Positions 54,901 through 64,000 of a stretch of 64,000 bases of DNA are shown here, in pieces. Position numbers and translations under genes: made by a program. Position 1 is the first letter of the stretch; each line of letters starts with the position of its first letter. Below the pieces are notes generated by a model. The model had not been told where the DNA came from. It saw nothing but the letters and a program-made list of their open reading frames with translations, and made no database searches. Source of the stretch: Cinclus cinclus (Eukaryota > Chordata > Aves > Passeriformes > Cinclidae); contig NC_085046.1 in the NCBI RefSeq assembly GCF_963662255.1, positions 135,823,392 to 135,887,391 of the forward strand, given 5' to 3'.

Positions 54901-57900
54901 AAAAGGTGAGCTTTGAACTCAATCACATTTAAAAAAAACAAAACTGTGGGGATTTCAGCAAAATACCAGCGCACTGTCTAGCCATAAAGAAAGATATTAG
55001 CCATAAAAAAGACATTTTTTGTTTTCTATTTACAAAACTATTTGTGTATTTTACAGTAAAAAAAATCAGTCGCACATCTTCAGAAAAATGAGATAACTGT
55101 CCCTGAGAGGTATATATACTGGTAACTCAATCTCTAGTCAGTTATTGCAAAATCCACTGTGTGGAAGCTAGATTTTCTCATTTTGGCTTTTTGACTTGAT
55201 AGTTCTTGGTGTGCAACAATCTCCTTTGCATGGATGAGGAATAATGAGTGTTCATACAGAAAATTGTCTGTACTGTGAGGTTTAAAAGTTAAGGTACACT
55301 CAGATGCCAACTCCTTTACTTTACTCAGAAATCCAACTGCTAAATTTTAACACATACATCCCTCCAAAACAGAGTTTGTTTTGTGCTTTTAGCACAAACA
55401 GTACTGCTTCCACACAGTATATTCAGATATTTCACTAGATCTAGCAGTTCCTGTGTTGCTGCACTTACTCATATCCTGCTGAGCACGCAAGCAGATTAAG
55501 TCCTGTTAATGCAGTCCAGATGCAAATGGAAAACTATACCTTCTTAACAAGCTCTTTGAATCCCCCTTGATGACCTTTTAAGAAACCTGTCTCTCCCCAC
55601 TGACTACATGGGAGGAAACCTTGGAATGGTAATGCAATGGACATAAATTTGTGAAAAATGGGAAGGGGAAGCTTGGGAACAAAAATTAAATATTCAGAAG
55701 ATGGTTCAATAACAAATAAAATCCTTTATAATTTCTTAAAAATACTATCAATCAGTTTTTCAAGCTTGGCTATTAAGAATTAACCTTTCAGAGTATTTAG
55801 AATTTAAATAGCATTTTTGTATTCAAAACAAAATCCTAATTGATTTCAATTCTTCTTCTAAGTACTCAGGTCATTATTTATGTGATTCTACAAAACAAGC
55901 ATGCTGTTCTGGGCAAAAAGAAAGTGAGAAATACTTTGTAAGTAGTCAACATATGACAATTTTAAGTAAAGAATGCTGCTTAAGTGGTTAAACTGACCAT
56001 TAGTTTGGAACTATAAACCACAGAGACACAGAGCATCTCATTAACAGTAACATTCAGCTTCATTAACTGCAGGAATATTCTGGCTTTTGCAGTTGCCCAA
56101 CTCATTCCTCATTCAAATTTTGAAATAGATTTAAATAACAGCTCTTTGTATGGTCAGTATGTAAAAGTGCATAAAAATGTGATCTATAAAGCCTCTGACT
56201 AAATAAAAATCGTTTAATGATTTATGAGAAAGTTGTCAGCATTTCCAATGTTACAAAACAATAAACATTAAGATTATGCTATTCTGTGTATATCTGTCTT
56301 CTATCCTAAAAGTTTTCAGATATAAACCTGATCTGAGCTGCCTCAAATAGCCATAATCAGTAAATACACATCAAAATAAACTAAATAATGTTCTGAATTG
56401 GTTTTCTACCAAATAAAAAATTGAATAAATCATAGGCGTAGGCATATTCTCATAGGCACTTATGAAAATAGTGGATATTTCTAGATATATCTTACAGTTA
56501 TTTTGAAGCTTGCATTCAAATATTTCCATGGATTCAACAACATACTGTAATGAGATGTAGTAAAATGTTTTAGTGATCAATAAATTATTTCTTCTGGTAG
56601 GAACAAGATTTTCACATTCAGTTATGAATATGATTTCCCATTACTGGGTTTTTTGCTATTCTGTAAACATTTGTTGTTTACTGCCAAAAATTTTAAATTA
56701 CTATAGTTGCTGAAGCTGAGAGAAATCATTAATCATTATCTCTGTCATACAAATAATACATTCACATATGTTCATTACATCCCCTTCTTAACAACCATAG
56801 TGAAATTCCAAATACTTTAGCATATTAGCCTAGATAATCTTAGCATTTGTTCAGTTTTTTTCTTCTAACTAATTAACTAACTAAATAAACCCCCCATGTA
56901 CACTGAGGTGGTATTTTATACCATATTTCATTGTAACTCTATCAGTTTAAATACAGCTGCAAAAATACAAACTGCAGAATGAAAGAATCTGATTTCTACT
57001 ACACAGATTTTGTTTAGTAGGTGAGACTGGTTTCCAGGAGCTAAATTTAGCTCTCAAACTGTTTCTGACAGCCCTATAACTGAAAGCTAATTAACTAGCA
57101 TCATCTTTCTTATATCTATATAAAAGTTCTGGTTTTATTGGGGTAGATCACACAAAAGTGGAAAACATTAATAATGTGGTCAAAATATATTGTGATATAT
57201 CACAGCAACATAACTACAAAGCTCCATTTACTCTTAACTGGAGGAAAAATAAATATAAGGAAAACAAGCAAAAAACATCTATTCTCTGCCATCATATCCT
57301 AAAGAAATATGGAGTTTGTCATCTTTGAAATAAGGCCTTGTTCATCCAGGAAAGAGAATGGTCCACTTGGAAACAATGACAGACATTCACTATTTCTTTT
57401 ACAATAAAATTTATTTTTCCCCATTTATTACAATGGCAGTACTTCCAAGCAAAACACTCTCCCTTTACTGAAAGTTACAACAGACAGCACTGAATAAGTA
57501 GACTATAAGTGACACTAATAGACAAAATTATTACATCAATAAAGTATTTTTTGTAACTTTCATTAGCTATTACCTACCTTCTAAAAAAGGGAATCTTTTC
57601 CATATTGTAAACAACAAACCTTCCTCACCAACTTCTCTCTCAATAACAACATCCATCCCTCATTTTAAAATGAGGAAAAATATTTGACTTCCAATGCAGA
57701 GAGTTTAGAAGTTTGAACACACTTCCAAACACATGCCGGGGCCAGTGCCTCAATTTAATGCCACTGAGTTTTGGAATTCAGGACTATTATGGTTGTGGTA
57801 GATAATGAAAGTACTGAACTTCTTCATATGTTTATAATATTGGATAATCTTTAGATTTGAGATTATTTTTTGTTGTTTTTGCTGGTATTCTAGCATACAC

Positions 57901-58646
57901 TTTGCAATGGAAATTTAAGTACGCAACAAAGAAAATCCATATTCTATTCAAAAATTTGTCTTCAAATTGTAAAATGGAATGGAAACTAACATAATAATTA
58001 GTTTTTATTTTAACTTGTGAAGCAAATGTTAGTTTTCTCATATTAACATCTGCATACATGGGAAAGATTTTGCGCTTAATCTTACAGAATATGTGACTTT
58101 CCACAAAGATAAAATTGCAAGTGGCTATCAATTTCTGTTAAGAAATCAGTAAAATGAAACTTTAATATTTTTTTAGTGTTTAAATCTAAAAATGCTGATG
58201 CTTGAGACAGCCAATGGTCATACAACTATTTGAAATGAGCAGACTTTATATCTGTAAAAGTTTGAATAATTGGATCTTTCCTGCAGTTCAAGGCTTAAGT
58301 TTTCCACAGACCACATGCCTAAGAATTTAAATCTTGTAATGTGATATATACAAAATATTTCATCTACATGTTTTCAAAACCAGTAGTTACAAAAAGAAAC
58401 AAACATATATTATTACAACACTCAAAATATACTTACTTTTGTATTTAAATACATTTATATGGTATATATCTCTATCATCTGCTGTAAATTAATTCAAGAA
58501 CACATGTTGACATGGAGAATGATATTATTACTAGGCTATATTCAGAATAATAACACTATTTATCCTATGCTAATAAACGTTGGCATCTGCCTGTCATAAT
58601 AAAAGTTGGAATTAATCGTTTCCTGAGTTGTCACAGATGTATTTTA

Positions 58647-59024
<378 letters not shown>

Positions 59025-59698
59025 CTAAATAATACCTACAAATAAAAATAAATACAACCTAAATATTTCCTGGAGTTCTCCTGAGGCCTTCTTTGAGCAC
59101 CCTGTAGAACCTGGTTTTTTTTTTTTTTTTAAAGACTTTGCATCAAATGTCTTCTTTCCTTCATTTTAACAACTGTACAAATTACTATATAATGACAGAA
59201 GCTGTGTTTTCTGTCCCTTTTTAAAAGAAAATTACTATAGTGCTCCATTTTTTTTTTCCAGAATTCATTCTGATCAATTATAAAGTTATCTAGTTAGATT
59301 AATTTAGATATATGGAGATTTGTCCAGTAGATAAGGCACATCCTAGTTTTAAAATTCGTGGTGTGATAACTGATAAATGGAGGAAATCAATATGAACAAT
59401 TTGTTGCAAAATAAGAAGTATGCAAACAAGAATATCTTCAAAATTGATAAAACTCAAATGAGTTTCTATATGTATATGATATGATAGTATATTTTCACGT
59501 ACATATTTATCCCTCAGTGGAGGAAAAAATATAAAAATATTCCCTAAATGTATCTCATTTTTATCATTTATAGCTATTTGTTTCAAATTATGGACATAAA
59601 TTCAAACATGCACATACGCTTTTATATTTGCTTCCCTTTTACTACTGTAATGTGAATACCAATGTCCAGTAACACGCTGAACATAAATAAATACTCAC

Positions 59699-59770
59699 CA
59701 CTTCTAATTAACAGCATAATTATGCACAAGGCGAGAAAAGTAAAACATTGAGGAAAAAAAATGCAATTTC
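59699..59770 (-). other. Candidate cryptic cassette exon, hydrophobic segment
   Basis: On the minus strand, 72 bases open in one frame are bounded by ttattcttttaag and a strong donor, GTG|gtgagtat. Both ends are phase 1, so they would fit between the preceding CUB exon (outside the window) and the Sushi exon at 58975. The encoded segment begins near CIFFPQCFTFLALC and ends MLLIRS, which is hydrophobic enough to be a membrane or signal-like helix. An internal ATG would give MLLIRS joined to AKLRESC. I do not remember this segment in CSMD3 of other species, and chance open stretches with good splice sites do occur in AT-rich introns. Confidence 0.2.
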
Positions 59771-61415
59771 CTTAAAAGAATAAAAGAGTAAATATATTAT
59801 GTAGAAGCTGCAGTAAAACAGATTATTTTGTGCTGTGCTGGATGGAGTCTGCAATATATTTTATCAAGCAGAGGATGGAAATTTCAGACTTTCTTTAACA
59901 TTTATGGGTGTTGTGGAGAAAATCAATAGGGTACGCTTCATTTTCTACAGGACCGGCACCAGCTTTCAAATACATGAAAAAAGTTTTATTTACCAGGCAT
60001 ATTTGCACTGTGGAACTTCCTGCTGCAGGTTAAGTATGGTTGCCAAAAGGCTATTTGGGCTTTGAACTTCCTGGAAGGCTTTTTAAGAGTTTTATATAAA
60101 AAGACACTTTATCTGATCCTGTCAGTACCTAAAGTGAAGTTTCTGAAAAATTACAGATAAGCAGGAACAATTATTATTTATTTGGCTTTTCTATAGTTTG
60201 GCCACACATAAACTATTGGTCCTTACTAGAGCCAAGCTAATGAACTAAGTACATCCCTTAAGGCCACTTTTATGTTGCAGTATTTCTTAGAGGAGAGAAA
60301 TAATTACACTGTGCTTATATTTGATGAAGGAAACACAGAATAATACTTTTGAATTTTCAATTTCACATCTTCCAAGAGAATGTCAAGATCTCCTAATGTG
60401 TTTAAAAATTATTATGATTTGCATATATAATCTACAGAGCATGGTTCTGATATGCAAAACAACACAGTAACATAATAATTACAATAAATCTTTAATCATT
60501 AAGAACAGGTATTCGGTATTCACACTGATTTATATAGGTAGTTGTAGTGTGTTGTCTAAAACCTATTTAACACTCACTCATAAATTTGGATGGATAATGA
60601 AAAGTCATAAGATTCAATTTACTAGGAAGTCTATAAGATATCACACAGATTAATAATTATTATGTAACCCAACCACACTTTCGTTTGAGAAGTGTGGAAG
60701 GTCTTGGGGGCAAATTTCAAATTCTTTCAAATCTAAATTATCAAACTGAGGGGGAATAAAGGAAAACAGGATAAATTAATTTAGAATTATAACTAATATT
60801 TTAGAAAATTAATACAATATCATTTTTTCCTCTTATTGAACCAATATTGATATAACTGTATAGATTCATAATCATTATTGTGAAATTATCATTCTTGAGT
60901 TTATGACAAAAAGAATTAAAAATGTTTCAAAGGTACTCTAGAAGGCACACAGGTAAAGCAGGTATTAGTACTAGATTAAAAAAAAGAGAGAAAAATTAAA
61001 TAATATATTATGTCTGCTGCACAAATCAAAAATTGAGAAAAGAATGATCTGTCACAGCATAAATTATCTCGAGGGAAAAAATACAGCCCTGTAATTTTCT
61101 TTTCTCCAAAATTATAGTTGTGACAGGCTCCTAAAATTGCTGACTAAACAGTAACAATGTCACTGTAGAAATACAGTTTCTTAATACCAATTCTGAAAAA
61201 TAAAGTCTGAAATACTAAGCATTTTAAAACTACTTTTGCAAATCTGAAGGAACTGCTAAGTGAACTTGTATAAAAAGTTAGTAGAATATGCTACAATGTA
61301 TAAAGAATAAATCAAATGATTCTTCAGTCTGGCTGAGAACCAGTGAAAAAAAAGAAGACTGTTTCAGCAAATTTATAAGTGCTCCCAGGAGACAGGAGGG
61401 AAAGTTCCTCACCAC

Positions 61416-61423
61416 TGACGTCA
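61416..61423. promoter_or_regulatory. Palindromic CRE-type site TGACGTCA
   Basis: A perfect eight-base consensus binding site for CREB/ATF factors, in intron sequence about 1.6 kb upstream (transcript sense) of the candidate cryptic exon. One short site alone does not show function. Confidence 0.3.
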
Positions 61424-62339
61424 TGTGTCTCCAACTTGTGAGGAACACAAGACATTGATTACCCCTGTAGCCTTTCCCCTTTCCCCCCTAATATTAGCAT
61501 TATTAAGCTACAGACATGTAAGGGCAGTGACAGATTTAGCAGAACATCAGAGAAAATGCTGCATTATTATACATACTTTTTTACAGTAGGAGCATTTAAA
61601 AATTATTTTCTGTAATAAGTAGGGAGGATTTTTTTTTTCATTAGGCAGTTCAGATTTGGGTTACAATAACATTACACTCTTGGCTTCTCATACCAGGTGT
61701 CAATTCTTTCTGTACATAATAAAATCTTGCAACAAGATTCAAAGAAACCAACATTTACTTCTCTGATAACATTGTCACACCACCGGATCAAGTAAGGCTC
61801 TGAAGTACAGACTGAAAACAGTGACACAAGGTGTTTCAATCTCAAGTGTATCAAATGTATTCTCGGTTGAATAGCACAGAGTAATGAAACCAAAATTCTG
61901 CTGAAAACTAGTTTCTCAGTGCATGGAAAACAATATTGAAAGCCAAGAGAAGCAAGTGCTTTGTCCAGAACTTGATGACTTACTAGTTCATCCCTAAGTT
62001 TCAAAGAGAATAAAGCCATAATAAAATTCTTGGAGACAGAATATTACAGACATACCAAACTATAGCGAGCATTCCATAATTTTCTCCAGAGTACTTAATA
62101 GAACTAATAAGCTTTTCCTCCATTATAATGTAGAAATGAAGTGAGGGAAAGAGAATGGTAATAAAACTCAACCAGAGATATGGTTACAGATCAGACCTAA
62201 GACATGGGTCAGTCTGAGATTTGGATCTGAAAAATATGGCCCACCAATGAAATATAATTTGAGTACACTGACACTTAAAATAGGATTAGTGTACTTATAG
62301 GGCACAACTGCATCGATTACTATTTTTATGAAAAAATGA

Positions 62340-62635
62340 AGAAGTTCATCAAATTAGAAAAATTTAGGTTTGAAAGAGATGTAGTACAACTCCCATGCAA
62401 ATCAGGGCCAACAGGATTAGGTTACTTTGTACAGTCCAGTTATGATTTTGAAGGATTCAAATGACATCATGTAAGGGTAATCAGTTCCAGTATTTTACTA
62501 GCTTCAGAGTGATTAATTTTTTCTTAATAAGTAATTGAAATTTCTCCTATTTCAACTTGTGTCCATTAGCTCTCAGCTTATCGCTATAAGCACCTGACAA
62601 GACTTTGGTTCTGTCTTTTCAACATGTCCTTTCAA
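62340..62635 (-). mobile_element. CR1 LINE fragment, decayed
   Basis: Minus orientation. Phrases such as ggtttgaaagagatgtagtacaactccc, agggccaacaggattaggtt, attttttcttaataagtaattg and tttctcctatttcaacttgtgtccattagctctcagctta follow the reverse complement of older CR1 3' regions. It abuts the LTR fragment that follows. Confidence 0.62.
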
Positions 62636-62998
62636 CACTCCCTCCTTTGGTCACTGGAGCAAGCCCAGTTGGGACAGCTGACACCAAATGACCAAAGTTG
62701 GATCATACCATACAGTATGGAGTCCATATCATATGATGTCATGCCCAGCATATAAATTTTGGGGAAGAAGAAGGAAGGGAGGGACATTTGAAGTTATGCA
62801 TTTGTCTTCCCTAGTCATCATTGCTTGCAATGGAGCTCTGCTTTACTGGAGATGGCTGAACTTCTGCCTGCCCATGGGAATGAACTCATTACTTTGTTCT
62901 ACATGTCTGCATGGCTCTTGCTTTCTGTATTAAACTGCCTTTATCTCAACACACAAGTTTTCTCACTTTTAGTCTTATTCTTTCCCCCATCCTGCTGG
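62636..62998 (+). mobile_element. Endogenous retrovirus LTR fragment
   Basis: Plus orientation, antisense to CSMD3. It has gttgggacagctgacacc, a tgatgtca CRE-like site and a gcatataaatt TATA box. It then has a tattaaactgcctttatctcaac polyadenylation region and ttttctcacttttagtcttattctttcccccatcctgctgg. The normal final segment ending in CA is missing, and gag-like sequence of opposite orientation starts there. The 5' end is also missing. Confidence 0.8.
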
Positions 62999-63004
62999 AA
63001 ACTG

Positions 63005-63976
63005 GAGCAGCAATTTTCCTGGAAAAGCACTCTTGTATTTTTTTCCTTGCAGCTCCAATTCCCCTGTCTCTGATTGAGGTTGATATTCTATCTCACTTTC
63101 TTGTGTTTTCTCCAGGTCCGGTTTATCCACTGACTGTCCCTCCCTGTCTTCCCAGGTCTTTACTGCCAATGAGGTGACATTTGATGTGCTCTGTAAAAAC
63201 TTAGAGCATGTGGATCATTTGCACTGGACTTCTGTAACTTTGGATAACTGCTCAGTATCAAGGTCATCATAAATCACCTGTAGCATGGCTAATTCCTTCA
63301 GGTACTGGATACTCCTCCTTATGGTGAGGTATCATTTGCCTGAATGGATTATAACATCTTCTTAGAAGGGATACCTTTCCCTCATGCCTTAAGGGACTGA
63401 CCTTCAGAGCCTGAGGGCTTGTGCCCCATTTTCAAACAGTTTGTCAATGCCCCCTTCCCTAGAAAGGGATCCTAGGTGCTGGACTTTTCCCTCTAATCCC
63501 ATTTTACTGACCTTGCTAACCCAGCACTGGCACAGCCAAAGTGGCTGTTTGATGATTGTATTATCACTGACTTGTGTATGAGCTTTTGCTCTTCCTGCTC
63601 CTCGTGTGATGGCCCTTTGGAGTAGCCCTCTTCATCCACTTCCTCCTCCTTTCCCTTCTTAGTAGGAGTTTCTTTCCTCACCAAAGAAGCTGTGTTTGCA
63701 TCCAGTATTTCTGTTTGGGTGGGAGGGTGACTGATAACACCACAGGCTGTTCCTCTGGTTCAGTCACAAGGCCTGTCTGGAGTAGCCAGAGTTCCCATGT
63801 TTTTTGTTGTCAGATCCAGAGGTCTCTTCCATTTGAAGATAGTGAATTATGTTGAATAGGGCTTGGTAGGCCTGAGCCAGGCCCCAGCACTTTGCAATGA
63901 CTTGTGTCTCTCTGGAATTGCTAGTGTGACAAGATACTTTCCTCTGTATACTATATATATATATTTCCTCATACAT
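63005..63976 (-). pseudogene. Retroviral gag-like remnant, broken
   Basis: On the minus strand, pieces in several frames read like an avian endogenous retroviral gag: a segment with VIAKCWGLAQAYQALFNI near 63800-63920, a charged KKGKEEEVDEEG stretch near 63620-63660, and TWEDREGQSVDK near 63135-63165. Stops and frame shifts separate them, so no protein is made. It is sense relative to CSMD3. I could not recognise protease, polymerase or envelope sequence. The remnant probably continues past the right edge near 63976. The family is inferred from general resemblance only. Confidence 0.45.
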
Positions 63977-64000
63977 TTTATATATATTTAGACTTGTTCA

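Overview
The window is vertebrate, almost certainly avian, genomic DNA. It carries the central part of one large gene on the minus strand. Nine exons encode CUB and Sushi (CCP) modules that read as CSMD3 (CUB and Sushi multiple domains 3). The bird call rests on CR1 LINE 3' ends with their short terminal repeats, on LTR families of a kind common in bird genomes, and on the AT-rich intronic background. No bacterial or viral genome organisation is present.

The gene reads from high to low coordinates. A complete Sushi exon (58975-58781) is followed by a CUB domain in three exons (39769-39653, 16353-16240, 15560-15465). Next come a complete Sushi exon (14597-14394), a second CUB in three exons (10984-10860, 8627-8531, 7586-7482), and the first half of a third Sushi (2626-2508). 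The exons total 1172 bases, about 390 codons. The reading phase is preserved at every junction and every intron has GT-AG ends. The preceding exon (the end of a CUB) and the following exon (the second half of the last Sushi) lie outside the window. CSMD3 was chosen over CSMD1 and CSMD2 from remembered paralogue sequences, mainly the stretch from the second CUB into the third Sushi.

About 98 percent of the window is intron. Two introns are very large (about 19.0 kb and 23.3 kb). They hold simple repeats, four CR1 fragments, six recognisable LTRs or LTR pieces, one doubtful LTR-like stretch, and a gag-like retroviral remnant at the right edge. Five of the six LTRs are antisense to the gene. The clearest is a 700-base solo LTR at 49651-50350 with a perfect 5-base target duplication. 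I see no tRNA, rRNA, CRISPR array, bacterial-type operon or second protein-coding gene.

No evident new multi-gene system is present. The best leads are small: a phase-compatible 72-base cryptic exon encoding a hydrophobic segment (59699-59770), a pre-miRNA-like hairpin (43915-43992), two tandem splice-acceptor arrangements (2621-2626 and 16325-16354), a 22-base G run just upstream of an exon, and a rearranged LTR/gag junction.
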